A stretch of 64,000 nt of DNA from Lishizhenia tianjinensis (GCF_900116425.1 NZ_FPAS01000001.1:914767-978766), one strand, 5' to 3'. Counted from the stretch's first letter, positions 42,832 through 52,689 are shown. Numbers and translations: made by a program. The notes: generated from the sequence alone by a model not told the origin.

Positions 42832-43899
42832 ATGAGCACTGCGACAGAGAAAAAAGAGAAATTACAATCTTTACAACGAAGAGATAGCTATTTGGCTAAA
42901 GCGCCGAATCAGATACAGCTATTGGAAAAAGACAAATTACACGGTACGCGCTTTTCAGACAAATTAAGGGAACACAATCAATTTCCCTTACGACCAACAA
43001 AATTGGAAATACTACAAGTAAATGTAGGTTACATGTGTGATTTGACCTGTGAGCACTGTCACGTTGACGCCGGTCCAACCCGTAAAGAAATCATGACCAA
43101 GGAGACCATGGAAGACATCCTTAAGGCCATAGATAAAACAGATGTAAAAACAGTAGATTTAACGGGAGGAGCACCAGAAATGAACCCGCATTTTAAATGG
43201 TTCGTTGAAGAGCTTACTAAACGTAATGTAAAAACCATAGTTCGTAGTAACCTTACCATACTGGTATCAAATAAAAACTTTAGAACTTACCCTCAGTTTT
43301 TCAAAGATCACGGAGTTGAAGTGATAGCATCTATGCCTTGTTACACACAAGATAACGTAGATAAACAAAGAGGTTCAGGAGTGTTTAATCGTTCCATTGA
43401 AGCTTTGAAAGTATTGAACGAATTAGGATACGGTATAGAAGGTTCTGGTTTGCACTTACACCTTGTATTCAACCCGGGTGGACCAAGTTTACCCCCCGAA
43501 CAAAAAGCTCTAGAACAAGATTACAAAGTTCGTTTGAAAGAAGATTGGAACATAAGCTTCAATAATTTATACACGATAACCAACCTTCCTATTTCTCGTT
43601 TCTTAGATTTCATTTTGGCAGCAGGAAGATATGAAGAGTACATGGATAAATTGGTGAATGCTTACAATCCTGTGGCGGCAGAAAATGTAATGTGTAAAAA
43701 CACCATTTCCGTAGATTGGGAAGGTAATTTATACGATTGTGACTTCAACCAAATGTTGCAATTAAAAGTAGCTTCTAAATCTCGTCATATTAGTGATTTC
43801 GACGAAGAACAATTGGCAGACAGAAACATTATCCTGGGACAACACTGTTATGGGTGTACTGCTGGGGCTGGTTCTAGCTGTCAAGGAGCAACAACATAA
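42832..43899 (+). CDS. arsS: ArsS-type radical SAM/Cys-rich protein
   Basis: 355 residues. The radical SAM cluster CxxxCxxC is CDLTCEHC (Cys69, 73, 76), followed by VDLTGGAPEMNPHF, IVRSNLTIL and SMPCYTQDNVDKQRGSGVF. The C-terminal Cys-rich domain ends CYGCTAGAGSSCQGATT (Cys339, 342, 350), the region that carries selenocysteine in some relatives (TIGR04167). ArsS adds the 5'-deoxyadenosyl group of SAM to dimethylarsinite in arsenosugar synthesis. The symbol is given by family; the substrate here is unproven, and no arsM is adjacent. Neighbours match the rSAM/selenodomain gene set. Confidence 0.9.
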   Translation: MSTATEKKEKLQSLQRRDSYLAKAPNQIQLLEKDKLHGTRFSDKLREHNQFPLRPTKLEILQVNVGYMCDLTCEHCHVDAGPTRKEIMTKETMEDILKAIDKTDVKTVDLTGGAPEMNPHFKWFVEELTKRNVKTIVRSNLTILVSNKNFRTYPQFFKDHGVEVIASMPCYTQDNVDKQRGSGVFNRSIEALKVLNELGYGIEGSGLHLHLVFNPGGPSLPPEQKALEQDYKVRLKEDWNISFNNLYTITNLPISRFLDFILAAGRYEEYMDKLVNAYNPVAAENVMCKNTISVDWEGNLYDCDFNQMLQLKVASKSRHISDFDEEQLADRNIILGQHCYGCTAGAGSSCQGATT

Positions 43900-43901
43900 T
43901 T

Positions 43902-44408
43902 ATGAAACAGGCATTATTCATAGTCTTTTCCTTGATCGGAATTTTTGTACTGGGTCAAAACGAAATTGACCCAGACTATAAAACTATGTTAGAGAAGAAA
44001 TATCACTTCCCTACCATATCACAAGATTCTGCGCAAGGCTTATTAAATGATGACACTGTTCACTTTTTAGATACACGAGAAAAAGGTGAATACAATGTGA
44101 GTCATTTGCCGGGTGCTTTATACACAGGTTACGATAATTTTTCGTGGAGTGCGCTCAAAGGAATAGATACCAATGCAACGATAATTGTTTATTGTTCTAT
44201 TGGTGTTCGAAGTCAGAATATTGCCGAAAAGTTAGCCGAAAAAGGCTACCAAAATGTTTATAATTTATACGGAGGAATCTTTTTATGGGCAGATCAAGGT
44301 CGCCCCATGAAAGACAAATCAGGAAAAACAACAAAGAAAGTCCATGCCTACAATAAATTCTGGGGGCGTTGGGTAAAAAAAGCACCTAAAGTATATGAGG
44401 AAGAATAG
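43902..44408 (+). CDS. Exported rhodanese-like protein
   Basis: 168 residues with an N-terminal signal peptide (FIVFSLIGIFVLGQ). The rhodanese domain shows FLDTREKGEYNVSHLPGALY and the active-site loop VYCSIGVRSQNIAEKL with catalytic Cys, then YNLYGGIFLWADQGRPM. Rhodaneses carry sulfur (or selenium) as a persulfide on that Cys. Placement two bases after the radical SAM gene and overlapping the transferase by 14 bases suggests chalcogen handling in the same pathway, though an exported location would separate it from the cytoplasmic enzymes. Confidence 0.88.
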   Translation: MKQALFIVFSLIGIFVLGQNEIDPDYKTMLEKKYHFPTISQDSAQGLLNDDTVHFLDTREKGEYNVSHLPGALYTGYDNFSWSALKGIDTNATIIVYCSIGVRSQNIAEKLAEKGYQNVYNLYGGIFLWADQGRPMKDKSGKTTKKVHAYNKFWGRWVKKAPKVYEEE

Positions 44409-45009
44409 CGTATTGCTTTTGTTTACAAAGAATGTAGAAAAAGGAAAAGTTAAAACGCGTTTGGCCAGCACTGTTGGAGACGACAAAGCACTTGAAATTT
44501 ATGAACAACTCTTGGATTACACCATTAGTATTACCGACAAACTCCCCTTTCCAAAACATGTTTATTACGCTTGGAAAATAGAGGGAGAAGACCGTTGGAG
44601 TAAGGAAGGTTTTGAAAAAAAATTACAAGCAGAAGGAGACCTGGGTGATAAAATGAAGCACGCTTTTCAACAAAGCTTTGACCAAGGAATTTCTAAGGTG
44701 ATCATAATAGGAACAGATTGTGCAGAAATTAATGAAAAAGACATTTTAGAAGCCGAAGCCTTGTTAAATGATAATGACGTAGTTATTGGTCCGGCCTTAG
44801 ATGGAGGTTATTATCTATTGGCCATGCGTAAAATGATTAATTGTGTTTTTGAGAATAAACCTTGGAGCACAGAAACCCTCTTTGATTTAACACTCGAAGA
44901 ATTACAACAAAAGGATATTTCCTTTGCGCTTTTAAAACCAAAATCCGACATAGATTATGAGGAGGACTGGATGCGTCCGAATTACATAAATGGTGAATTG
45001 ACGGTATAA
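44395..45009 (+). CDS. TIGR04282-type transferase, rSAM/selenodomain-associated (DUF2064)
   Basis: 204 residues, a GT-A/nucleotidyltransferase-like fold: LLLFTKNVEKGKVKTRLAS at the N-terminus (K/R cluster for the nucleotide), DLGDKMKHAFQQSF, IIIGTDCAEI and GPALDGGYYLLAM. This is the small cytoplasmic transferase found next to ArsS-type radical SAM genes and placed in arsenosugar synthesis by annotation pipelines. It overlaps the rhodanese gene by 14 bases and is the last gene before a terminator. Confidence 0.88.
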   Translation: MRKNSVLLLFTKNVEKGKVKTRLASTVGDDKALEIYEQLLDYTISITDKLPFPKHVYYAWKIEGEDRWSKEGFEKKLQAEGDLGDKMKHAFQQSFDQGISKVIIIGTDCAEINEKDILEAEALLNDNDVVIGPALDGGYYLLAMRKMINCVFENKPWSTETLFDLTLEELQQKDISFALLKPKSDIDYEEDWMRPNYINGELTV

Positions 45010-45031
45010 AATGTTTACGATAGAATAGAAA

Positions 45032-45063
45032 GAAGTCTTTTCAGTTTTGAAAGGACTTTTTTT
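45032..45063 (+). terminator. Intrinsic terminator of the rSAM cluster
   Basis: Stem AAGTCTTTTC/GAAAGGACTT (one G-U pair), 6-base loop, then seven T, 23 bases after the transferase stop. Confidence 0.85.
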
Positions 45064-45181
45064 ATGACCGTACATACTAGCAACATTAAACTATCTTTTT
45101 CGATGTAATCATCAAGTTTGGAAAGTAATAAACAAATTATCCTTTCAATTTTCCTTACCTTAGCCCTAAACATCACACCCT

Positions 45182-45799
45182 ATGCTCATAGAAATAAACC
45201 CATACAACATCGATCAACGCATCATCAAAGATTGTGTAAACAAGCTTCGTCAAGGTGAAGTCATCATCTACCCTACCGATTCTGTTTACGCCATGGGATG
45301 CGACCTTGAGAGTAAAAAAGGATTGGAGAAATTGGCGGATTTTAAAAACGTAAAGCTTAAAAAATCTCAGTTTTCTATAATTTGTAGTGACTTAAGTGAT
45401 GTTTCCAATTACGTTAAACAAATAGACAGACCCACCTTTAAACTACTCAAAAGCTCATTACCGGGTCCCTTTACTTTTGTAATGAATGCCACCAATGATG
45501 TTTCGCGCCTCTTCGGTACTAACCGTAAAGAAATTGGGATTCGTATTCCGAATAACGAGATCATTCTGGCCATCGTAAAAGAATTAGGTAACCCTATTGC
45601 TACAACCTCTTTGCATGATGATGACGATGTACTGATGGAATACTTTACGGATCCTTACGAAATATACCAACGTTGGGACGATAAAGTTGATTACATCATT
45701 GATGGAGGATTGGGTAAACTAGAGGCTACAACTGTAGTAGACTGTACAGGCGATTCACCAGAGATTTTACGTCAAGGAGCTGGAGAAATTACGATATAA
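45182..45799 (+). CDS. Sua5/YciO/YrdC family protein (threonylcarbamoyl-AMP synthase-like)
   Basis: 205 residues of the YrdC fold: GEVIIYPTDSVYAMGCDLES, LKSSLPGPFTFVMNAT, EIGIRIPNNEIILAIVKELG and NPIATTSLH. TsaC/Sua5 make threonylcarbamoyl-AMP for the t6A modification of tRNAs. The size and details (no C-terminal Sua5 domain) fit the YciO branch, whose exact reaction is less certain. It is a single gene between two promoters. Confidence 0.88.
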   Translation: MLIEINPYNIDQRIIKDCVNKLRQGEVIIYPTDSVYAMGCDLESKKGLEKLADFKNVKLKKSQFSIICSDLSDVSNYVKQIDRPTFKLLKSSLPGPFTFVMNATNDVSRLFGTNRKEIGIRIPNNEIILAIVKELGNPIATTSLHDDDDVLMEYFTDPYEIYQRWDDKVDYIIDGGLGKLEATTVVDCTGDSPEILRQGAGEITI

Positions 45800-45859
45800 G
45801 AAATAACAGTTTGCCAATAAAAAGGGAGTTCTTACTTCAGCGAGCTCCTCAATTTTCAT

Positions 45860-45867
45860 TAAGTTTG
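45860..45867 (+). promoter_or_regulatory. Candidate -7 box (TAAGTTTG) for the lolD-like gene
   Basis: Exact TAnnTTTG match ending five bases before the ATG at 45873, so the transcript would be leaderless or nearly so. Confidence 0.45.
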
Positions 45868-45872
45868 TTTCC

Positions 45873-46568
45873 ATGTTAAAAGCGCAGGGAATTATTAAGT
45901 CTTACGGTAAATTAGAGGTCCTCAAAGGAATAGATTTGAGTATTGCTAAAAGTGAGGTGGTATCCATCGTTGGATCTTCAGGAGCGGGTAAAACAACTTT
46001 ACTTCAAATTCTGGGTACTTTAGAAAAGCCAGATCAAGGTATAGTAGAAATAGGCGGAGTAAATCCTTTTAAACTCACCCAAAAATCTTTGGCCAAATTT
46101 AGAAATGAGCAATTGGGCTTTATTTTTCAATTTCACCAATTACTACCTGAGTTCACAGCCTTAGAAAATGCTATAATGCCTGCCCTCATTAAAGGTACCA
46201 ACAAAGCGGAAGCAGAAAAAAGAGCCAAAGAACTTTTCAAGTTTTTAAACATAGAAAACAGAAACGATAACAAACCCGATGCGCTTTCTGGAGGAGAACA
46301 ACAACGTATAGCCGTTGCACGTGCTCTGATAAACCAACCAAAAGTCATTTTTGCAGATGAACCTTCTGGAAATTTGGACTCAAAAAACTCTGAGGAATTA
46401 CACAAACTTTTCTTTCAACTAAGAGATGAATTCGGTCAAACCTTTGTCATCGTAACCCACAATGAAAATTTGGCAAACATGGCCGATAGAAAATTGGTGA
46501 TGTCAGACGGATTAATCATAAACGATAAGCAAGCAATAGCCTTAGAAAGTGAACAAGAAGGAAATTAA
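45873..46568 (+). CDS. ABC transporter ATP-binding protein, LolD-like
   Basis: 231 residues: Walker [12 protein letters not shown] (about 36-46), Q-loop in [19 protein letters not shown], signature [15 protein letters not shown], Walker [14 protein letters not shown] and H-loop IVTHNENLA. The sequence is of the LolD/MacB class, which drives release of lipoproteins from the inner membrane with LolC/E, or other MacB-type export. No permease gene is adjacent, so the partner must be elsewhere. Its 3' end overlaps the TIGR02757 gene by 20 bases. Confidence 0.92.
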   Translation: MLKAQGIIKSYGKLEVLKGIDLSIAKSEVVSIVGSSGAGKTTLLQILGTLEKPDQGIVEIGGVNPFKLTQKSLAKFRNEQLGFIFQFHQLLPEFTALENAIMPALIKGTNKAEAEKRAKELFKFLNIENRNDNKPDALSGGEQQRIAVARALINQPKVIFADEPSGNLDSKNSEELHKLFFQLRDEFGQTFVIVTHNENLANMADRKLVMSDGLIINDKQAIALESEQEGN

Positions 46569-47310
46569 AGAATTGTTAGATTTTAAAGTCAAAGCATACA
46601 ACGCTACCGACTTTATAGGTACAGACCCCATACAAATTCCTCATCAATTCTCTAAAAAAGAAGACATAGAAATTAGTGCTTTGCTAGTTTCAACCATAGC
46701 CTGGGGAAATAGAGCTTCTATTATCAAGAATGGAAATAAAATGATGGAAATTATGGGACATACTCCGCATGATTTCATTTTAAATTATTCTTCCGAACAA
46801 GCCAACGATTTCGATTTTGTACACAGAACTTTTAATGCGGTAGATCTCGATTTCTTTTTCAGAGCACTACAGAACATCTACTTAAAATTAGGTGGATTAG
46901 AAGCTGTGTTTAAGGCACATGACCAATACCCCGGTGCCATGGGCAGAATTGTAAGCTTTAGGGATGCAATGCTTGCTACAGAACACGAAAAAAGAAGTGA
47001 AAAACACCTTTCCAACCCCGCTAAGAAAAGCGCGGCGAAACGCATTAACATGTACCTCAGGTGGATGGTCAGAAACGACCAACAAGGCGTGGATTTTGGA
47101 ATTTGGAACTCCATCCCAAGTTCTGAATTGATGTTACCTTTAGATGTACACACAGGTAATGTGGCGCGTAAGTTGGGCTTATTGAAAAGAAAACAAAACG
47201 ATTGGACAGCCCTTGAAGAACTGATGAATAACCTCAGAAAATTCGATAAAGTAGATCCAGTGAAGTACGACTATGCCCTATTTGGTTTAGGAGCGTTTGA
47301 CAAATTCTAA
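46549..47310 (+). CDS. TIGR02757 (DUF2400) family protein
   Basis: 253 residues from a GTG start inside the lolD-like gene. Conserved stretches: [58 protein letters not shown], and RMVRND-like [33 protein letters not shown]. This family is common in Bacteroidota and its function is unknown; the all-helical layout and the NVARKLGL end recall helix-hairpin-helix DNA glycosylases (inference). Confidence 0.9.
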   Translation: MNKKEIKELLDFKVKAYNATDFIGTDPIQIPHQFSKKEDIEISALLVSTIAWGNRASIIKNGNKMMEIMGHTPHDFILNYSSEQANDFDFVHRTFNAVDLDFFFRALQNIYLKLGGLEAVFKAHDQYPGAMGRIVSFRDAMLATEHEKRSEKHLSNPAKKSAAKRINMYLRWMVRNDQQGVDFGIWNSIPSSELMLPLDVHTGNVARKLGLLKRKQNDWTALEELMNNLRKFDKVDPVKYDYALFGLGAFDKF

Positions 47311-47337
47311 AACACCCACTTTAACAAAGGATTTCAC

Positions 47338-47365
47338 TTGTAATTCACCAAAAAAATTATCTTTG
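47338..47365 (+). promoter_or_regulatory. Candidate promoter of the BatA-type gene
   Basis: TTG at 47338, 17-base spacer, TATCTTTG at 47358-47365, ending five bases before the ATG at 47371. Confidence 0.5.
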
Positions 47366-47370
47366 GTAAC

Positions 47371-49413
47371 ATGAAATTTGCGAATCCAGCTTTTCTTTAT
47401 GCACTTGGCGTTTTAGCCCTTCCCATCCTCATACATTTATTCAATTTTAGACGCTATAAAACTTTGTATTTTTCGAGTTTGCGCTTTCTGAAAAATGTAG
47501 AAGAAAAAACGAGAAGCACGCAAAAAGTTAAACACCTTATCATCCTTCTTTTAAGATGTTTTGCTTTCATCTGTTTGGTGCTCGCTTTTGCTCAACCGTA
47601 CATTCCACTCCAAGAGAATGTTGTCAATACCAAATCTTTTGTACAAGCGATTTACATTGACAATTCTCTTTCCATGCAAGCCATGGGTATGCAAGGAGAA
47701 CTCTTAAGTGAGGCCAAAGAATCGGCAAAGTCAATTATACAGGAAGCCAAACCCAATACGGAATTCATCATTCTCACCAACAGTCTAAGTGGTGTAGAGC
47801 GCCGACTCATCAACAAAAACGATGCGTTGGACAGGGTGGATAATATTCGACAAATTCCAGAGCGTAAGGATTTGAAAGATGTGATTAGTTTACACAAGGA
47901 AATCGTGCAACAAAAAAATGCAGATGGAATGAACCAACTCATTGTTTTATCTGATTTTCAAGAAAACCAAAGTAATGTTCAAAAGACCAATGCCGATAGC
48001 TCTACCTACTATCAATTCATTCAACTTCAAGCGCAAAACACAGAAAACATTTACATTGATTCTGTTTGGTTTAACAGTCCTTTACGAAAGATAAACCGCA
48101 ACAATGAATTAAATGTTCGCATTCAAAACAAAGGTGAAACTGATTTAAAAAATGTTGAGCTTAAGTTGGTTGTGGGTGACTATAACCGAAACATGTTGGT
48201 AGACATCAATGCCAAAGAATCTACAACCAAAACTTTTAATTATACAGACAATACACCGGGTATGAAATCGGGATATGTAGAAGTAAACGATCAACAAATA
48301 TTTTTTGACGACAAGTTCTACTTCGCTTATACCGTTAGGCAAGAGAACAAAGTACTCATCATCAACACGAATACTTCTTTGGAAAATCCAGCGTGGGTAT
48401 ATGATACCGATGATTATTACACCTACAAAACAGTATTGGAAAATCAAGTGCAACGCGAGGATATACTTTCGGCTGATTTAGTGGTGCTAAATGGTTTAAA
48501 CACGATAAGTTCAGGTCAGGTTGCCTTATTAACAGAGTACGTTCAACAAGGAGGATCGCTATGTATTTTACCAGGAACAAGTATCAATACACAAAACTAC
48601 AACCAGCTTCTTTCCGGTCTTAAAATGCCAAGTTTAGCTCCTTTAAAAGACAATGATTTAGCGCTAACCAAATTAAATTTAGAAGACCTTTTCTTTGATG
48701 GTATCTTCCAACAAAAACCAACCAACATCTCTCTACCTGAGGTTTATCAATACTACCCTATTCTTTCTAACACGGCTTTTAACGCAATTGATCTCGTTAG
48801 TTTTCAAAACAACAGTCCTTATTTCGTAAAAAGCAAAAGTCCACTAAAAGTTTACCTTTTCGCAGCACCTTTGCCCAAGGAATACAGTAAACTTATATCC
48901 CACAGTTTGTTCTCAACCTTCTTACTGAGAATAGGAGAATTGGCACAGCGCAGTAACCCTATGTTTTCAACTTTGGGAGAAAGTTCTGTGTACCGCATGC
49001 GTCTGAACGGACAAAGCGACAAAGCCATTCATCTCTTAAAGGATAAAATAGATTTTATTCCTCCTACAACAAGAGACAATAATTATGTTGAATTGAACCT
49101 CGACAACAAGGCCGTTCAACAAACGCTCAACGACGGTATCTATAGCATATACGAGGAAAAAGAATTGGGAAAACTCGCATTAAACTACAATCGTTTAGAG
49201 TCAGATTTAAAAGTAGCCGACCTCGAACAAATTGAAATTCAGCTCAAAGCAAATGGCGCGAGCAAAGTGAATATAAGCAGCATAGTAAATGCAGAAGAAA
49301 TCGCACAATTAGATTTAGAAAAACCGCAAACATACTGGCGAATTCTATTATTTTTGTCGCTAGTTTTTTTAATCTTAGAAATGATCGTAATTCGTACGAA
49401 AATCTTCAAATAA
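47371..49413 (+). CDS. BatA-domain membrane protein with vWA-like region
   Basis: 680 residues. The N-terminal BatA domain MKFANPAFLYALGVLALPIL with HLFNFRRYKTLYFSSLRFL and a second helix is characteristic. A vWA-like segment follows (AIYIDNSLSMQAMG, with a DNSLSM metal-site-like triad), then long beta-rich regions and a C-terminal transmembrane helix (WRILLFLSLVFLILEMIVI). Members are found in Bacteroidota envelope or stress (Bat) systems with no defined biochemistry. It is transcribed alone, ending before the dihydroorotase-like gene. Confidence 0.88.
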   Translation: MKFANPAFLYALGVLALPILIHLFNFRRYKTLYFSSLRFLKNVEEKTRSTQKVKHLIILLLRCFAFICLVLAFAQPYIPLQENVVNTKSFVQAIYIDNSLSMQAMGMQGELLSEAKESAKSIIQEAKPNTEFIILTNSLSGVERRLINKNDALDRVDNIRQIPERKDLKDVISLHKEIVQQKNADGMNQLIVLSDFQENQSNVQKTNADSSTYYQFIQLQAQNTENIYIDSVWFNSPLRKINRNNELNVRIQNKGETDLKNVELKLVVGDYNRNMLVDINAKESTTKTFNYTDNTPGMKSGYVEVNDQQIFFDDKFYFAYTVRQENKVLIINTNTSLENPAWVYDTDDYYTYKTVLENQVQREDILSADLVVLNGLNTISSGQVALLTEYVQQGGSLCILPGTSINTQNYNQLLSGLKMPSLAPLKDNDLALTKLNLEDLFFDGIFQQKPTNISLPEVYQYYPILSNTAFNAIDLVSFQNNSPYFVKSKSPLKVYLFAAPLPKEYSKLISHSLFSTFLLRIGELAQRSNPMFSTLGESSVYRMRLNGQSDKAIHLLKDKIDFIPPTTRDNNYVELNLDNKAVQQTLNDGIYSIYEEKELGKLALNYNRLESDLKVADLEQIEIQLKANGASKVNISSIVNAEEIAQLDLEKPQTYWRILLFLSLVFLILEMIVIRTKIFK

Positions 49414-49458
49414 TTCGACGATTTACCCTTCATTCACCCTTATATAAAAAGAGGAAAA

Positions 49459-50721
49459 ATGAAAATATTACTCAAAGCCGTTACCGTAAAAGATCAAGCA
49501 TCATCTTTTCACAATCAAGTAGTAGATCTTTTAATTGAAAATGATCGAGTGGTTAATATTGAGAAAAGCATTACAGACGATGAAGCTTTGAGTATAGCCG
49601 GAGATAACTTATGCGTTTCTCAAGGTTGGGTAGATATGAAAAGTACTTTCTGTGATCCAGGAGAGGAACACAAAGATGATATTTTCACAGGATTACAAAC
49701 GGCTGCTGCTGGTGGATATACCCACTTAGGTTTATTGCCTTCTACTACTCCTTCTATTTCCGGAAAGAGTCAGGTAGAATACGTAAAAGCCAAAGCAAAT
49801 GGAAACGTGGTATCTCTACACCCACTGGGTACGATTACAGAAAATCACAAAGGAGAGAACTTATCGGAAATGTACGACATGTACCAAAACGGTGTACGTG
49901 TATTCTCTGACGATTTACTTTCTGTAAACTCAGGAATTATGTACAGAGCTTTGTTATATACGAAAAATTTCGGAGCAACCGTGATGGCGTTTCCTAAAGA
50001 TCCAAGTTTATCTGGAGAAGGTATGGTGAATGAAGGTGAAGCTTCAACAAAAACAGGATTGAAAGCAAACCCTACGATTTCTGAAACCATTCAATTGAGA
50101 AGAGATTTACGTTTATTGGAATACACAGAAGGAAGATTACACGTAACGGGTGTTTCTTGTGCTGAAAGTGTTGAATTAATAAAAGAAGCGAAAGCCAAAG
50201 GTTTAAACCTTACAGCTGACGTACACGCCAATCACTTAATCTTTAACGAAACAGCTGTTTTAGGGTTTGATTCTAACCACAAAGTTAGACCTCCTTACAG
50301 AAGAGAAAGTGATAGAGAAGCACTTTGGGCTGGTTTAGCAGATGGAACCATAGATGCCATTGTAGCTGATCACAGACCGCACGATAAAGAAGAAAAAGAC
50401 GTTGAATTTGACAATGCTTCTTATGGAGCCATTACCCTGCAAACTTTATTTGCATCTTTAAACACTACTGCACCAGAAAAGGTGGATTTGGTAGTTGAAA
50501 AATTGAGTAAAGGGGCACGAGAAATTCTAGGATTGAATGTAAATTCTATCGAAAAGAATGCCTATGCAGACCTTACGGTTTACAGTACTGGTGGGGAAAC
50601 TCTGCTAAATGAAGAAACGAATTTGTCAAAATCACAAAATTCACCGTTTTTAAATAAAAAATTAAATGGAAATGTTGTAGCTGTCATCAATAATGGTAAA
50701 TTAGCTTACAAAGACATTTAA
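49459..50721 (+). CDS. Dihydroorotase-like amidohydrolase with altered metal site
   Basis: 420 residues aligned to the class I dihydroorotase fold: [19 protein letters not shown] (residues 58-76) where active enzymes read D-x-H-x-HLREPG, then [48 protein letters not shown] and [22 protein letters not shown]. The HxH metal ligands are absent, while the later His and the DH of ADHRPH remain. Such altered copies are common in Flavobacteriales and may be enzymes with a different site or non-catalytic partners of aspartate carbamoyltransferase. Pyrimidine synthesis is the likely context. Confidence 0.85.
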   Translation: MKILLKAVTVKDQASSFHNQVVDLLIENDRVVNIEKSITDDEALSIAGDNLCVSQGWVDMKSTFCDPGEEHKDDIFTGLQTAAAGGYTHLGLLPSTTPSISGKSQVEYVKAKANGNVVSLHPLGTITENHKGENLSEMYDMYQNGVRVFSDDLLSVNSGIMYRALLYTKNFGATVMAFPKDPSLSGEGMVNEGEASTKTGLKANPTISETIQLRRDLRLLEYTEGRLHVTGVSCAESVELIKEAKAKGLNLTADVHANHLIFNETAVLGFDSNHKVRPPYRRESDREALWAGLADGTIDAIVADHRPHDKEEKDVEFDNASYGAITLQTLFASLNTTAPEKVDLVVEKLSKGAREILGLNVNSIEKNAYADLTVYSTGGETLLNEETNLSKSQNSPFLNKKLNGNVVAVINNGKLAYKDI

Positions 50722-50725
50722 CATT

Positions 50726-51283
50726 TTGAAGAAGAAACCCAATTTCCTGAAGCAGTATTTAAAAGAGAAAAAAATGGTTGGTGCAGTGAGTCCTAGCTCA
50801 CGTTTTCTAGCCAAAAAAATGCTCGAGGGAATTGATTTTAAAACGTGTTCTGCCATTGTTGAACTCGGTCCTGGAACTGGAGTTTTTACCCGTAGATTAT
50901 TGGAAAATTTAAAAGCAGATGCAAAGCTATTTGTGTTTGAATTGAACGATGATTTTTACAATAACCTCAAGAACGAATTAAAAGACCCAAGGGTGATTTT
51001 AATTCACGACAGTGCAGAAAATTTGGCGAAACATTTAAATGCCCACGGTGTGGAATATGCAGATGTGGTAATCTCTTCATTACCTCTGGCAAATTTCTCT
51101 GATGAATTAACGAAATCTATCCTAAGCACGAGTTATAAAAACCTGAAGAAAAAGGGTAAATACATACAATTTCAATATTCATTACAGGCTAAAAACGATA
51201 TTACACACTACTTCAAAGAAATGCACATTAAGTTTACGGCACTCAATCTTCCGCCCGCTTTTGTGTACACCTGTACAAAGTAG
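50726..51283 (+). CDS. Class I SAM-dependent methyltransferase (PmtA/KsgA-like fold)
   Basis: 185 residues from a TTG start four bases after the dihydroorotase-like stop. Motifs: MVGAVSPSSRFLAKKML, VELGPGTGVFTRRLL (SAM-binding motif I), FVFELNDDF and VISSLPLANFS. This layout resembles small bacterial phospholipid N-methyltransferases and rRNA dimethylase-like proteins (SSLPL where rRNA enzymes have NLPY). The substrate is not known. Confidence 0.82.
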   Translation: MKKKPNFLKQYLKEKKMVGAVSPSSRFLAKKMLEGIDFKTCSAIVELGPGTGVFTRRLLENLKADAKLFVFELNDDFYNNLKNELKDPRVILIHDSAENLAKHLNAHGVEYADVVISSLPLANFSDELTKSILSTSYKNLKKKGKYIQFQYSLQAKNDITHYFKEMHIKFTALNLPPAFVYTCTK

Positions 51284-51310
51284 TCCGCGTTTTTAGCGCA
51301 AACTATTTAC

Positions 51311-52618
51311 ATGGATTTAAAAAAAGAACTTTTACAAAGGTTTTCCTTTCAAAATTATACGGCACTTCAAGAAGATGCTTGGCAAAATACATCCAATTAT
51401 CAAATTGTAATTTCACCAACGGGTTCGGGTAAAACCATAGCCTTCGTGATACGCGCACTTTTGCATTTGCAAAAACACCCTGACGCAAAAATTCTCATCT
51501 TAACACCAACAAGAGAATTAGCCATTCAAATCAACGATGTAATTAAACAAAGTAGAGTGGAATACAGCTCTTTGGCGGTTTATGGGGGAAATGAGTTTAA
51601 ACGTGAAGAAAATCAACTTGCTGAAGGTGTAAACCTAGTGATAGCTACTCCGGGTAGGTTATTAGACCACATGGAAAGAGGAGCCTTACAAGAGGTGGAG
51701 TTTGACATGCTCATCTTGGATGAATACGACAAGATGTTAGAAATTGGTTTCCACAATGAATTGGGGCAAATTGTAAGCTACCAAGAACATTGGAAAAAAA
51801 TCATACTTAACTCAGCTACCAAAATTGAGGAAATTCCGAGTTTTATCAATCAATACAGCTTTGCGACCAACGATTATTCTAAGGGAAACAAGCCCGAGAT
51901 CTACAAGCACTTAGTGATGTACGAGCACGAGGATAAGTTGGAGGCATTAAGGAATGTAGTTCTCCTTCATCCTGAAAAGAAGAAAATCATTTTTACAACG
52001 CATAGAGAACGCGCTGAAATGGTTTACAAGTATTTTCACTTGCTCGAATTCCCTTGTAGTTTGTTCCACGGTGGTATGGACCAGCGCGAACGTGAACGCG
52101 AACTCATAAAGTTTGAACACGGTAGTACAACTATAATGATTTGTACAGATTTAGGGGCTCGTGGTATTGATATCGATGATATAGAAGAGGTGATACACTA
52201 CCAGCTTCCGATTCACAATGACAGTCTTAAGAACAATGCCGATACCCACAGAAATGGTAGAACAGGAAGAATGAACAAGTCTGGAGATGTATACTATTTA
52301 TTGGATGACAGTAAAGGTATTCCCGACTTCCTTCAAGGCATAGAAATCATTCAAGAAGAAGCTACTGAAGCTGAAATATTTGCTCCTTATTCTACAATGT
52401 ATTTACCCATGGGGAAAAAGCAGAAAATTAGAAAGATGGACGTTGTTGGTTTCTTTTGTAAAACAGGAGGCATTAGTAACAAAGAATTAGGTAAGATTAC
52501 CTTAAAAGATAATTTCACCTACGTAAGTGTACTTAGCTCTCATGCCAGTAAAGTGAAGGATAAGGTAGACAACCAGAAAATTAAAAACAAGAAGGTACGC
52601 GTTTCTTGGTGTAGATAA
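51311..52618 (+). CDS. DEAD-box RNA helicase
   Basis: 435 residues: Q-like QNYTALQEDAW, Walker A SPTGSGKT (about 37-44), PTRELAIQI, TPGRLLDH, motif II DEYD (about 137; usual DEAD), SAT, and motif VI HRNGRTGR (313-320). A C-terminal extension with KKQKIRKMDVVGFFCKTGG resembles the RNA-binding end of DbpA-type helicases (GFFCxxxGxSxxDxGxI pattern, here KTGGISNKELGKI), which unwinds 23S rRNA helix 92 during ribosome assembly. So DbpA-like is the best guess. Confidence 0.92.
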   Translation: MDLKKELLQRFSFQNYTALQEDAWQNTSNYQIVISPTGSGKTIAFVIRALLHLQKHPDAKILILTPTRELAIQINDVIKQSRVEYSSLAVYGGNEFKREENQLAEGVNLVIATPGRLLDHMERGALQEVEFDMLILDEYDKMLEIGFHNELGQIVSYQEHWKKIILNSATKIEEIPSFINQYSFATNDYSKGNKPEIYKHLVMYEHEDKLEALRNVVLLHPEKKKIIFTTHRERAEMVYKYFHLLEFPCSLFHGGMDQRERERELIKFEHGSTTIMICTDLGARGIDIDDIEEVIHYQLPIHNDSLKNNADTHRNGRTGRMNKSGDVYYLLDDSKGIPDFLQGIEIIQEEATEAEIFAPYSTMYLPMGKKQKIRKMDVVGFFCKTGGISNKELGKITLKDNFTYVSVLSSHASKVKDKVDNQKIKNKKVRVSWCR

Positions 52619-52635
52619 GATTACTTTAAAAAATA

Positions 52636-52667
52636 AAAGGACCGTCAATATTGATGGTCCTTTTTTT
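52636..52667. terminator. Bidirectional intrinsic terminator
   Basis: Near-perfect stem AAAGGACC-x-TCAATA/TATTGA-x-GGTCCTTT with T run, between the helicase (+) and the VWA-like gene (-). Confidence 0.88.
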
Positions 52668-52689
52668 ATGTCATTACTATCTAAACTTT

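Noticed and set aside
45825..45856. Weak hairpin GGAGTTC/GAGCTCC between the YciO-like and LolD-like genes
   Set aside because: One mismatch pair, long loop and a poor T tract; not firm enough to list as a terminator.
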